Part shown: positions 25,066 to 33,355 of the stretch, in pieces
How the letters are laid out: every line of letters starts with the position of its first letter
How positions within the stretch are numbered: the stretch's first letter is position 1
Assembly: GCA_964537965.1 (NCBI GenBank)
Contig: CAZIDB010000014.1
Location: 1 to 34,999, forward strand
Length of the DNA stretch: 34,999 nucleotides
DNA from: SURF-24 sp964537965
GTDB taxonomy: Bacteria > Bacteroidota > Ignavibacteria > Ignavibacteriales > SURF-24
Direction: 5' to 3'
The notes under the pieces: generated by a model
Seen by the model: the letters and a program-made list of their open reading frames with translations, nothing else
The model's database searches: none
Told to the model about the DNA's origin: nothing
Program-made: the position numbers and the translations under genes

Positions 25066-25847
25066 TGAGAAAGAAAAATTTTGGTACAATATCAGGTTTG
25101 TTCCTTGGATTGGTTTCCATCTTTGGGGCTTACCTTATGGAAGGCGGCTCGTTTAAAGCATTGTTCATGCTACCTGCAATGATTATAGTTTTTGGCGGCA
25201 CCTTTGCCGCAGTAATTATAGGTTTTGGCTTTGAGAGGTTCAGGAAATTATTTTTTCTTATTAAGATTGCATACTTCCCAAGAAAATATGAGGTAAAAAA
25301 ATCGATAGATATTTTTTCCGAGATGGCAATAATTATAAGACGCGATGGAATTTTGGCAATTGAAAAACAAATTAACAGGTTTGATCATTATTTCCCTAAA
25401 AAAATGATGCGTTACATGCTTGATGGTGCAACTGAAGATGAGCTTGAAAACCTTGCCGCTTATGAAATGAAAGCAATGCAGGAAAGACATTTTTCCAACA
25501 TATTCATTTTTACTAAAATGGGCGGGTATGCTCCAACTATGGGTATTCTGGGTACTGTAATGGGTTTAATTATGACCTTAGCCAATGCAGGCTCGGATCC
25601 AAATTTACTTATAAGGAATATTGCATCGGCATTTATCGCAACACTTTGGGGAGTTCTTTCTGCAAATTTATTTTGGCTACCGGTTGGAGATAAACTTAAA
25701 CAATGTCATTTAGAAGAGAAACATCTGATGGAAGTGGTAATGGAAGGGGTTTTGGCCTTGAGGAGTGGGGAAGTTCCCTCCTTGATAAAAACCCGCTTAG
25801 CAAGCGCACTTCCTCCAAAAGAACAAGAAGAAATGGTAGTAATCTGA
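25062..25847 (+). CDS. motA: Flagellar stator protein MotA, first system (Bacillus/Pom-like)
   Basis: This 261-residue inner-membrane protein has four hydrophobic segments and MotA family sequences. They are GTISGLFLGLVSIFGAYLME, FIIVFGGTFAAVIIG-like early helices, then YAPTMGILGTVMGLIMTLAN and FIATLWGVLSANLFWLPVGD. It is shorter than the second MotA in the window and closer in pattern to MotP/PomA and Bacillus MotA. It forms the ion channel of a stator with MotB encoded next. Its C-terminal coding end overlaps the longest possible reading of motB by 145 bases. Confidence 0.94.
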   Translation: MMRKKNFGTISGLFLGLVSIFGAYLMEGGSFKALFMLPAMIIVFGGTFAAVIIGFGFERFRKLFFLIKIAYFPRKYEVKKSIDIFSEMAIIIRRDGILAIEKQINRFDHYFPKKMMRYMLDGATEDELENLAAYEMKAMQERHFSNIFIFTKMGGYAPTMGILGTVMGLIMTLANAGSDPNLLIRNIASAFIATLWGVLSANLFWLPVGDKLKQCHLEEKHLMEVVMEGVLALRSGEVPSLIKTRLASALPPKEQEEMVVI

Positions 25848-26521
25848 ACGAAGATGATTCTGTCTTTACCGAAGAACATGACAAAGACAGGTATTTAATC
25901 ACTTACGCAGATCTTATTACACTGTTGCTTGGGCTTTTCATTTTATTATATGCATCAAGCAATATAGATGTAGCCAAGTATCAGAAAATGATTTCTGCAA
26001 TGGGCAGTTATTTCGGAAACTCATACAACAGCCAGACAAACGGAAAATATATTTCCGCCGGAAACTCTGATGAACAGAATTTAATCTCCCTTAAAGATAA
26101 AGTGAATACACTTATCCGGGAAAATGATATTCAGAAAGATGTTTCTATTGTTGAAACAGAAAGAGGAATAACTGTTAGAATTCTGGATGATATTTTATTT
26201 ACTTCGGGTAGCGCCGAATTAAAGAGCTACTCGAAAATAATTTTAAGTAAAATTGCAGGCATATTAAAAAACCTGCCAAATGATATACGGATTGAAGGTC
26301 ATACAGATAATGTACCTGTTAACTCAAGCCAGTTTCCATCTAACTGGCATCTATCTGTAGGGCGTGCAACAAACACCGCATATTATTTAATGATAAACGA
26401 AGGACTTCCTCAGGAAAGGGTTTCTATTGTTGGGTATTCCGAGTATAACCCGATTGCTTCAAACCTAACCCCTGAAGGGAGAGCAAATAACAGAAGAGTA
26501 GATATTGTAATATTAAATTAA
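25844..26521 (+). CDS. motB: Flagellar stator protein MotB, first system; start codon uncertain (CTG here, ATG at 25703 alternative)
   Basis: The product has one membrane segment with the essential Asp (RYLITYADLITLLLGLF) and a C-terminal OmpA-like peptidoglycan-binding domain (IRIEGHTDNVPVNSSQFPSN, then NNRRVDIVILN). The only in-frame ATG before the membrane segment is at 25703, inside motA. That would add 47 Gly/Ser/Arg-rich residues that read like the shadow of the conserved MotA C-terminus. A CTG at 25844 overlaps the motA stop as CTGA, copying the ATGA couplings elsewhere here. It would place the key Asp at residue 23, close to Asp24 of Bacillus MotB. The gene is certain; the start is not. 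Confidence 0.85.
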   Translation: MNEDDSVFTEEHDKDRYLITYADLITLLLGLFILLYASSNIDVAKYQKMISAMGSYFGNSYNSQTNGKYISAGNSDEQNLISLKDKVNTLIRENDIQKDVSIVETERGITVRILDDILFTSGSAELKSYSKIILSKIAGILKNLPNDIRIEGHTDNVPVNSSQFPSNWHLSVGRATNTAYYLMINEGLPQERVSIVGYSEYNPIASNLTPEGRANNRRVDIVILN

Positions 26522-26530
26522 GAGAGTACA

Positions 26531-26914
26531 ATGAAAATCAACAATTCTCATTTTGGTGAAATTGACTACGATGAAAAATTAATCGTAAATTTCAGCGAAG
26601 GAATGATAGGTTTCGAAAAACTTAAAAAATTCCTTTTAATTAATAACAATGATGGCTTATTTTTATGGCTGACATCTGTGGAAGAACCAGAAATAGTTTT
26701 TCCACTATTTGCAATTGATGCAATTTACGATAATTTTCCGCATGAAAATAATTTTGAAGTGTTCGGCATTGTTAAACTCGATAAAGAACCGGAGAATATT
26801 ACTATCAACATGAAAGCTCCTGTTTATATAAGCGAGTCGGCAAAATCCGGATTCCAGAAAATTATTGACAACGATAAGTATTCAATGAACTACAAACTTT
26901 TTAAGAAAGATTAA
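26531..26914 (+). CDS. fliW: Flagellar assembly factor FliW
   Basis: The 127-residue protein shows FliW features: VNFSEGMIGFEKLKKFLLIN at the N-terminus, LTSVEEPEIVFPLFAID in the middle and ITINMKAPVYISESAKSGFQ near the end. FliW binds CsrA and blocks it, and is itself titrated by flagellin, linking filament protein supply to translation. The gene lies one base before csrA, the partner arrangement seen in many bacteria. The size is slightly below the usual ~140-150 residues. Confidence 0.95.
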   Translation: MKINNSHFGEIDYDEKLIVNFSEGMIGFEKLKKFLLINNNDGLFLWLTSVEEPEIVFPLFAIDAIYDNFPHENNFEVFGIVKLDKEPENITINMKAPVYISESAKSGFQKIIDNDKYSMNYKLFKKD

Positions 26915-26915
26915 T

Positions 26916-27161
26916 ATGCTGATTTTAACAAGGAAAGAAGGTGAAAAAATTATTATCGGTGGTGATGTAAAGATTTCAATTATATCAATCATCGATAATC
27001 AGGTTAAAATTGGAATTGAGGCGCCGGCGGACGTAAAGATTCTTAGAGAAGAACTTTACGAGAAATTAAAACAAAGTATTTCTGAATCGGCTTTACAATC
27101 CAAACCTGAAATTGAGGAAATAACAAAGCTAAGGTTGAATAAAAATGACGAATCTGACTAA
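26916..27161 (+). CDS. csrA: Carbon storage regulator CsrA, translational regulator
   Basis: The product begins MLILTRKEGEKIIIGGDVKI and continues with IGIEAPADVKILREELYEKL, the RNA-binding core of CsrA. A charged C-terminal tail brings it to 81 residues, a little longer than the 61-residue enterobacterial form. Such tails are common where FliW controls CsrA. CsrA binds GGA motifs in mRNA leaders and usually blocks ribosome access. Candidate target in this window: the flgE leader. It overlaps the next gene by 17 bases. Confidence 0.97.
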   Translation: MLILTRKEGEKIIIGGDVKISIISIIDNQVKIGIEAPADVKILREELYEKLKQSISESALQSKPEIEEITKLRLNKNDESD

Positions 27162-27897
27162 AAGCGATCCTTCAATCAGAATTCTTGTAATTGATGACTC
27201 TGATATTATTCAGAAAGCTTTGAAATCTTTCCTGCAGGATTTTGATATCGAGGTTTTTACCTGCAGCAATGGTCTGGAAGGCATTCAAACGGCAGTTGAG
27301 GTAAAACCGAGTTTAATATTCCTTGACCTTATGATGCCTAACTTTGACGGCATTAAAATGCTCCAGGTAAAAAATGTCCTTAAGGAAATTAAGGATATCC
27401 CGGTTGTTATTATCAGTGCAAATACAAATAAACAGAATGTACTTACGGCAATAGAACTTGGAGTTACAAAAGTAATTTCCAAACCTTTGCAAAAAGATAT
27501 TATAATAAAAACTCTTAAAGAAATTTTCCATCGCGAATTAATTAATTTATCGCGCACGGAAGAACATGAAGATACCCGGCTTGAAATTGGCGAAGACTTT
27601 AAAGAAAAAGTTTATACCGATATGAAAGACGAACTGATCCGTTTGTTTCTTAACAACTTTGCTGGCCAGAAAAAAAAAATTGTTCAGGCTATTGAAATGA
27701 AAGATAAGATGCTGATTAAAGGTATAATGCATGATATAAAAGGTGCAGGCGGTACTATTGGTTATAATGATATTAGTGAAATTGCACAATCTGTTCACGA
27801 CAGAGAAATTAATTCCGATCTCGACTGGTTTTTTGTTCAGGTTAAAAGCGAACAGTTATTTAAAGAAATAAGAAAATTAGAAGAATTAAAAAGCTAA
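27145..27897 (+). CDS. Receiver domain fused to an Hpt phosphotransfer domain
   Basis: Residues ~10-130 are a receiver domain: acidic pair in LVIDDSD, phosphoacceptor Asp61 in LIFLDLMMP, Ser in VVIISANT and Lys in VISKPLQ. Residues ~155-250 form a helical Hpt domain with the phosphorylatable histidine in MHDIKGAGGTIGY (His196). A REC-Hpt protein can move a phosphoryl group between a kinase and another receiver; there is no DNA-binding domain. The 17-base overlap with csrA suggests shared control. The PAS kinase at 30611 and the single receiver at 29533 are likely partners, which is inference from neighbourhood. Confidence 0.9.
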   Translation: MTNLTKSDPSIRILVIDDSDIIQKALKSFLQDFDIEVFTCSNGLEGIQTAVEVKPSLIFLDLMMPNFDGIKMLQVKNVLKEIKDIPVVIISANTNKQNVLTAIELGVTKVISKPLQKDIIIKTLKEIFHRELINLSRTEEHEDTRLEIGEDFKEKVYTDMKDELIRLFLNNFAGQKKKIVQAIEMKDKMLIKGIMHDIKGAGGTIGYNDISEIAQSVHDREINSDLDWFFVQVKSEQLFKEIRKLEELKS

Positions 27898-27903
27898 AAA
27901 AAC

Positions 27904-28764
27904 ATGTTGGTAATTGTTGGTATAATATTAGTCTTCGGAGCTATTGTTGTTGGATTTTCAATGGCAGGTGGCAACCTTGTATTGCTTATTCAGATATCTG
28001 AGTTTGTAATAATTCTTGGTGTTGCAATAGGTAGTATGCTTATAATGGCGCCATTGTCCATTGTTAAAAAAGTAATCTCCTCCGTTCCAAAAATTTTTGG
28101 AAATCACGGTTATAGCAAGCAGGATTATATGGATCTTCTGAAATCCTTCTTCGATTTATTTTTGGTAGCACAGCGCGATGGTTTGCTTGCTATTGAAAAA
28201 CATATTGAGAAACCTGAAGAAAGTGAAATACTTAGCGCCAATAAAAAATTCCTTTCAAATAAAAAAGCTGTTTCATTTTTTTGCGATACACTTAAAGTTA
28301 TGCTTTCCGGCGGAGTTCCACCGCACGATATTGAAGAACTAATGGATATGGAAGTAGAAACGCTGGAGAAGGAAAACAAACCTGTACCTACGGTTATTAC
28401 AAAAGTTGCAGATGCTTTTCCTGGAATTGGTATTGTTGCTGCAGTATTAGGTATAATTGTTACAATGGCAAGCATTAATCAGGGTGCCGAAGCAGTAGGG
28501 CACCATGTCGCCGCTGCACTTGTGGGAACATTTCTTGGAGTTTTACTTTCCTACGGATTGTTTAATCCAATTGCTACAAACATTGAACATATGCTTGAAA
28601 ATGATGTTAGATACCTTGAAACTATAAAAGCATGTATTTCCGCATATGCAAAAGGAAATCCTCCTATTGTTGCTGTTGAAATTGCAAGAAGAACAATTTT
28701 CTCTGATGAAAGGCCATCCTTTACAGAGTTAGAATCATTTATCCGCGGCAAAAAGAATGAGTAA
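27904..28764 (+). CDS. motA: Flagellar stator protein MotA, second system (E. coli-like)
   Basis: The 286-residue protein starts MLVIVGIILVFGAIVVGFSM, like the E. coli type of MotA. It has a large cytoplasmic loop and the conserved channel helices AFPGIGIVAAVLGIIVTMAS and HHVAAALVGTFLGVLLSYGL. It is longer than the first MotA and only distantly similar to it, so the pair is not a recent duplication. motB of the same type overlaps it by eight bases. Two stator types in one operon could allow motor output to change with ion supply or load. Confidence 0.95.
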   Translation: MLVIVGIILVFGAIVVGFSMAGGNLVLLIQISEFVIILGVAIGSMLIMAPLSIVKKVISSVPKIFGNHGYSKQDYMDLLKSFFDLFLVAQRDGLLAIEKHIEKPEESEILSANKKFLSNKKAVSFFCDTLKVMLSGGVPPHDIEELMDMEVETLEKENKPVPTVITKVADAFPGIGIVAAVLGIIVTMASINQGAEAVGHHVAAALVGTFLGVLLSYGLFNPIATNIEHMLENDVRYLETIKACISAYAKGNPPIVAVEIARRTIFSDERPSFTELESFIRGKKNE

Positions 28765-29536
28765 CAACCTTGAATTTAATGATACTCCTCCGATAATAAA
28801 GAAAAAGAAAAAAGGAGAACATGGGCATCATGGCGGCGCATGGAAAGTTGCTTACGCCGATTTTGTTACAGCTATGATGGCTTTATTTATTGTTCTCTGG
28901 GTGTTGGGTCAAAGTGAAGAAGTTAAAGAAGCGGTTGCCGGATATTTTCAAAATCCGACCGGAATTTCTATTGGCACTGGTGCCGGATTGCTTAAAGGCG
29001 GAGCAAAAATTATTAACGATAAAAAAGCAGAAGAGATGATACGCCGTGCAGAGGAGAAAGCGCAGCTGACTAAAATGGGTGAAGAAATTGTTGAGCAGCT
29101 GAACAGCCAGGCAGAATTTTCTGATCTGCAGGGAAAAGTTGAAATAAAATTTATTGATGAAGGTATGCTTATTGAACTTGTTGAATCTGTTGATGAAGCC
29201 TTTTTTGAAGTTGGAACCGCTGTGCTGAACAAAAAAGCCCAGGATCTTTTGCAAACAATTGGAAAAAAGTTTTCGGCTATAAATAACAGGATAATTATTG
29301 AAGGTCATACTGATGCAAGACCTTACCCGAACAAGGGAGAAGGATATACGAATTTTGAATTAAGTTCGGACAGAGCAAATTCTGCAAGAAGGTCGCTTGT
29401 TAGGGGTGGAGTTAATATAGACCAGATAGTTGAAATAAGAGGGTGGGCAGATAAAAAACTGCGCAACCCTAATAATCCTTTTGATGTTTATAACCGTCGT
29501 GTAAGTATTATTGTTAAATATTCGGAATCAAAATGA
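28757..29536 (+). CDS. motB: Flagellar stator protein MotB, second system (E. coli-like)
   Basis: A Lys/His-rich cytoplasmic N-terminus (PPIIKKKKKGEHGHHGGAWK) leads into the membrane segment VAYADFVTAMMALFIVLWVL. Its essential Asp is residue 35, near Asp32 of E. coli MotB, and the YADFxTAMMAxFxxxW pattern is the proton-type E. coli pattern. The C-terminal OmpA-like domain has IIIEGHTDARPYPNKGEGYT and NRRVSIIVKY. A plug-like stretch follows the membrane segment (GYFQNPTGISIGTGAG). The stop overlaps the next gene by four bases. Confidence 0.95.
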   Translation: MSNNLEFNDTPPIIKKKKKGEHGHHGGAWKVAYADFVTAMMALFIVLWVLGQSEEVKEAVAGYFQNPTGISIGTGAGLLKGGAKIINDKKAEEMIRRAEEKAQLTKMGEEIVEQLNSQAEFSDLQGKVEIKFIDEGMLIELVESVDEAFFEVGTAVLNKKAQDLLQTIGKKFSAINNRIIIEGHTDARPYPNKGEGYTNFELSSDRANSARRSLVRGGVNIDQIVEIRGWADKKLRNPNNPFDVYNRRVSIIVKYSESK

Positions 29537-29928
29537 AATCTACAATTCTTGTCATGGAAGATGACTCTTTTACTCAGCAGTTCTATCAACTGCTTTTTCA
29601 AAGGGCAGGCTTTGAATCCTTAATTACTGATGAAGGTGATAAATTTTTTGAAATACTTGAGAACAGCAAAGTATCAATTATTATTTTGGACCTTAACCTT
29701 AAAAACACTTACCTGAATAACGAAAAAGTTGACGGTATTACTCTTGCTAAAAAGGTAAAGGCAGATGACAGGTTTAATCAGATTCCAATACTGATAGTTT
29801 CTGCTTATAAGAATTTAACAAACGGCAGAAATTTTCTTGATGAAACCGGCGCTGAAGATTATATACTTAAACCAATATCCGATTTTAACGAACTATTAAA
29901 AAAAGTTAACAACCTTAAATTATTCTGA
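29533..29928 (+). CDS. Stand-alone response-regulator receiver protein
   Basis: The 131-residue protein is a single receiver domain: acidic cluster in VMEDDS, phosphoacceptor Asp53 in IIILDL, Ser/Thr-type residue in LIVSAY and Lys in YILKPIS. After the Asp there is an unusual insertion (NLKNTYLNNEKVDG) before the next helix. With no output domain it could act like CheY on FliM or accept phosphate in a relay. I do not call it CheY because the insertion and the kinase/REC-Hpt neighbours leave other roles open. It overlaps motB by four bases. Confidence 0.9.
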   Translation: MKSTILVMEDDSFTQQFYQLLFQRAGFESLITDEGDKFFEILENSKVSIIILDLNLKNTYLNNEKVDGITLAKKVKADDRFNQIPILIVSAYKNLTNGRNFLDETGAEDYILKPISDFNELLKKVNNLKLF

Positions 29929-29947
29929 TTTTTTTTACTTTGGAAAA

Positions 29948-30601
29948 ATGCTTGAAGGAATAACAAATATTAATCCTGATTCAGGTTACAAGGGTGACAA
30001 AAAAAAAGTTGTCATTTACCCTGCTGCATTAAAAGTACATAGACCTGCAGGGCACGGAGAAGATTCAATTTCTCTTTCACCTTCTCTGCATTTTCTACTT
30101 GAAAAAAACTGGAATCCGGTTCAGATTAAAGAAATATCTGCACATAAAATATTTATCGATTTTATTTTATCCGGACTTGAGTTTAAAATAGAATTTGACT
30201 TGGATAAAGTATTGCTTGAAAAAAAATTTCTGTACAAAATTATTTCTTCAAATGAAACCGAAAAAACAAAAACTCTTTTACAGGTTGAATTCAAACCTTC
30301 TATTGATTTTTTACCTTCGAAATATGAAGCTCCTCTGCAAAACCTTTCCTCGCTTCATTCGCTTTTCGGAAAAATAAAGGATTATAATTTGATTGCAGAA
30401 GTAAGTTCAATTGATGCGGACGCCGTAAGAAATCTGCTTGAAGGAATTGAAAAAGGTGTGATTAACGAGTTAAACCATATTACCTCGGGTGTGCTTCAAT
30501 TATATGAAAAGATAAGCGGCGCTAACAGCGGCCAGCTTAAGATAAGCAATGAAAGTATTTCTCTTATACACATTCTTAATATAACCACTGTAAAAAGTTA
30601 A
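29948..30601 (+). CDS. Protein of unknown function between receiver and sensor kinase genes
   Basis: This 217-residue soluble protein has no signal peptide or membrane segment. The N-terminal half alternates beta-like stretches (KKVVIYPAALKVHRP, KIFIDFILSGLEFKIEFDLD). The C-terminal part looks helical (VRNLLEGIEKGVINELNHIT) and ends with a short beta-like IHILNITTVK. I recognise no family. It is read between a receiver gene and a PAS sensor kinase gene, with gaps of 19 and 9 bases, so it probably belongs to the same signalling unit. Confidence 0.75.
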   Translation: MLEGITNINPDSGYKGDKKKVVIYPAALKVHRPAGHGEDSISLSPSLHFLLEKNWNPVQIKEISAHKIFIDFILSGLEFKIEFDLDKVLLEKKFLYKIISSNETEKTKTLLQVEFKPSIDFLPSKYEAPLQNLSSLHSLFGKIKDYNLIAEVSSIDADAVRNLLEGIEKGVINELNHITSGVLQLYEKISGANSGQLKISNESISLIHILNITTVKS

Positions 30602-30610
30602 AGGAAAAAT

Positions 30611-32083
30611 ATGGCTTTAAATGCGAAATCATTTTCTTCCTTTAAAGAATTTAAATCTTCGGAACAACTGTTTAATGCAAAGCCGCTTGTTATAATTGAC
30701 CAAAACTGCTTAATAAAATACGGCAACTCAACTTTCGAAAAAATGTTTGCTTTGTCTGAAGGAGAAAGCCTTGCCAAACTTGAAGCTGACCTGCAACTTG
30801 AGTTTTTAATTGATGGATTTGCAAAAAGCAAATACGGCAGCTTTCATTTCGATTTGCTCCTTTCCGAAAACTATCAGTATCCTGACCGCGCGTATAAGAT
30901 TGATGTTGAAAGAGCTTTGATTGATAACCAGGAGTATTTTATCCTGCTGTTTAATTCAGTGGAAGAGCTGAAAAAAATAGAGGAGAGGATTTACTATTTA
31001 ATCAATGCAATAGATTTTGGTAAGGTAGCAATTATTATTACAGATAAATGGGGATTCATTAAGTACACATCAAGATCATCTGAAGAGATATTAAAGAATA
31101 CGATAGAACAGTTATTTAACAATTACCTGCCGGAAGCACTAAGTTCGTTAATTACTCCGCAGGATATTTATTCGCTCGAAGAATCCTTAAAGGGAAGACT
31201 TGAGTGGCAATGTATTAGCTCTACAAAAAATGAAAAGGGAAAGGATAGTTTCAGAAAGCTAAGACTTTCTCCTGTTCAACGGTCATATGAGGATATCACA
31301 AATTTCATCCTGACATTCAATGATGTAACAGAACATATTGAGAGCGAAGAGAGGTTGAGGAAAGCATATGAAAAAGAAAGTGAACTTAACCGTTTGAAAT
31401 CTGCGTTCCTTGCAAATATGTCCCACGAAATTAGAACGCCCTCAACAGCAATAATAGGATTCGCAAACATTCTCAGGGAGGATATTAAATCCGGCAATTA
31501 TGAAAATTCAATTGAGCTTGTGAATTTTTTGGATGAAGGAATCCAGCGAATGATTCGTCTGTTTGATAATATTATAGAAGTTTCTCTGATGGAATCCGGC
31601 GATTATGTTTTTGATTATACAACAGAAGATGTTCATGAACTTCTGGAAAAATCCTGTGCCGGTTTCGAATCCCTTGCAGAACTTAAAAACGTAAATATTG
31701 TACTTGATGTTCAAAGCTCCCCGGTTTTTATTCAGGTAGATAAAGCAAAGTTTAATAAAATAATAGATTCAATTCTTGATAACGCAATTAAATATAATAA
31801 ACCCAACGGAAGCGTAATTATAAGTACTGAAAATTCTATTGATTATGTTACAATCATAATATCCGATTCGGGCAGGGGAATAGAAAAAAGTAAAATTGAA
31901 TCTGTATTACAGCCGTTTGTGCAGGAAGAGTTTGAAGGGCATAAAAGAAATTATGAGGGAGCCGGGCTTGGTTTAACAGTTGCATATAAGCTAACTAAAC
32001 TGCTAAAGGGCGACTTAAATATTCTTAGCAGAAAAGGCTCCGGTACATCGGTATTTATAAAATTTCCTTTAATTAAAAAATAA
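30611..32083 (+). CDS. PAS-domain sensor histidine kinase, cytoplasmic
   Basis: The 490-residue kinase has two PAS-like regions (about residues 20-130 and 130-245) and a short coiled linker. The HisKA domain has its phosphoacceptor at His272 (FLANMSHEIRTPSTAIIGF). The HATPase_c domain has intact N box (DSILDNAIKYN), G1 box (DSGRGI) and G2 box (GAGLGLTVAY). No membrane segment is seen, so it should sense an internal cue or a partner protein. It has no own receiver domain. Likely partners are the nearby receiver (29533) and REC-Hpt protein (27145). It contrasts with the degenerate kinase at 15538. Confidence 0.93.
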   Translation: MALNAKSFSSFKEFKSSEQLFNAKPLVIIDQNCLIKYGNSTFEKMFALSEGESLAKLEADLQLEFLIDGFAKSKYGSFHFDLLLSENYQYPDRAYKIDVERALIDNQEYFILLFNSVEELKKIEERIYYLINAIDFGKVAIIITDKWGFIKYTSRSSEEILKNTIEQLFNNYLPEALSSLITPQDIYSLEESLKGRLEWQCISSTKNEKGKDSFRKLRLSPVQRSYEDITNFILTFNDVTEHIESEERLRKAYEKESELNRLKSAFLANMSHEIRTPSTAIIGFANILREDIKSGNYENSIELVNFLDEGIQRMIRLFDNIIEVSLMESGDYVFDYTTEDVHELLEKSCAGFESLAELKNVNIVLDVQSSPVFIQVDKAKFNKIIDSILDNAIKYNKPNGSVIISTENSIDYVTIIISDSGRGIEKSKIESVLQPFVQEEFEGHKRNYEGAGLGLTVAYKLTKLLKGDLNILSRKGSGTSVFIKFPLIKK

Positions 32084-32133
32084 ACCATTACAAAACTTTT
32101 TGTCTTTATAAATTCAAATATCTAGTGTAAGAA

Positions 32134-33204
32134 ATGAATTACCCGGAATTAACTCCCGACTATCTTGACAGAGAAATTCCTTTCAGGAATGAAAGGGAAT
32201 TTTATGAGGGAGATAAAATAAAGACTGATAGATTTTATACGGATGGTAATATTCTTTTTAAAGAAGTGTTGTACTCTGAAGATGGAACCATAAAAGAGAT
32301 TACAAATTACAGGAGAGATGGTACACCCTGGAGCAAACAAGTATTCGAAGAAGATAACAAAAAAAGTGGTCTCGCTTTATCATACTATGAAGACGGAAGT
32401 GTTAAAAGCCAGAAATATTATCTTAATAATAAAGTCCATTGGAAAGAAAAAATATTTAACAAGAACGGACAGCTTATTGAAATAATTAGTTATGCTAAGG
32501 GTGTTAAGGAAGGCGAGAATATTACCTTTGATGAAAAAGGAAGAAAAATAAGCGTCTTAAATTATAAGTATAATATTCCGGACGGGCCGGCAAGATTTTA
32601 TCATGAAAACGGCCAGCTTAAAGCAGAAATGAATTTTGAAAAAGGTGAAAAGACCGGTGAATCCAGGGTTTACTTTAAAAATGGGGTTCTTAAAATTCAG
32701 GAGAAGCTGAATAAAAATGTACGTCATGGTGTTACCAAAACCTACTATGAAAGCGGCGGGTTGAAAGAAGAATGGTCATTTAGAAATGGTGCATTAGATG
32801 GAAAATCAAAATTCTATTACAGAGAAGGTGTTTTATTCGGTGAAAAAAATTATTCTAATGGTTTGGAAGACGGAACCTCAAGATTATTTTATAAGAATGG
32901 AAAGATTAAGGAAGAGGTAAGTTTTGTCTATGGCGTTAGGTCCGGTCAGTCAAAATACTTTCTGGAAGACGGCAAACTTGATAAGGAAATAAATTATGAA
33001 AACGGAAACATTGTTGAACTTAAACAGGAACCTGTAGTAAAAGACGAAATAGTGATTCCGCCAAAACCAGTTGAGATTAAACGTGAAAATGTAAAAGAAG
33101 TAAGAAAGAAAAAAATTAAAAAAGGTGTTAACTATGCAGTTTTATTTGCAGCGCTGCTGCTAACAATCTACCTGATTTATATCTTTATCCTTTATATCAG
33201 TTAG
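32134..33204 (+). CDS. Tail-anchored MORN_2 (YwqK-like) repeat protein
   Basis: Most of the 356-residue protein is about ten repeats of 22-23 residues of the MORN_2 type, for example FYHENGQLKAEMNFEKGEKTG and LFYKNGKIKEEVSFVYGVRS-like units (residues ~30-280). A Pro/Lys/Glu-rich linker follows, then a basic stretch (VRKKKIKKG) and one hydrophobic segment that reaches the last residue (YAVLFAALLLTIYLIYIFIL). There is no N-terminal signal, so I expect the repeats in the cytoplasm and a C-terminal membrane anchor. Databases often name this repeat after the putative antitoxin YwqK, but no toxin gene is adjacent. Function unknown. Confidence 0.85.
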   Translation: MNYPELTPDYLDREIPFRNEREFYEGDKIKTDRFYTDGNILFKEVLYSEDGTIKEITNYRRDGTPWSKQVFEEDNKKSGLALSYYEDGSVKSQKYYLNNKVHWKEKIFNKNGQLIEIISYAKGVKEGENITFDEKGRKISVLNYKYNIPDGPARFYHENGQLKAEMNFEKGEKTGESRVYFKNGVLKIQEKLNKNVRHGVTKTYYESGGLKEEWSFRNGALDGKSKFYYREGVLFGEKNYSNGLEDGTSRLFYKNGKIKEEVSFVYGVRSGQSKYFLEDGKLDKEINYENGNIVELKQEPVVKDEIVIPPKPVEIKRENVKEVRKKKIKKGVNYAVLFAALLLTIYLIYIFILYIS

Positions 33205-33328
33205 TAAAATAACAGAATATTCAAATCAGCTTTTCTTTATTAAAGCACATCCTGCAATAAATCAAATTATTTGTTTCAGTTCCTCAACTGATACAATTAA
33301 AATATTCGACGGAACAAATAGTTGCTTC

Positions 33329-33355
33329 TGAAAAATAATAAACAAAATCCGATAA
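33329..33355 (+). promoter_or_regulatory. Possible sigma28-type promoter of the chemoreceptor gene (weak)
   Basis: TCCGATAA (33348-33355) matches the sigma28 -10 box GCCGATAA at seven of eight positions. TGAA stands 15 bases before it where TAAA is expected. Chemoreceptor genes are classic sigma28 targets. Against it: the leader would be about 280 bases, AT-rich DNA gives chance matches (a similar CCGATAAT lies within flgD coding sequence), and the local sigma factor lacks sigma3, so its preference is uncertain. The box overlaps the left arm of the 10-base inverted repeat. Confidence 0.25.
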
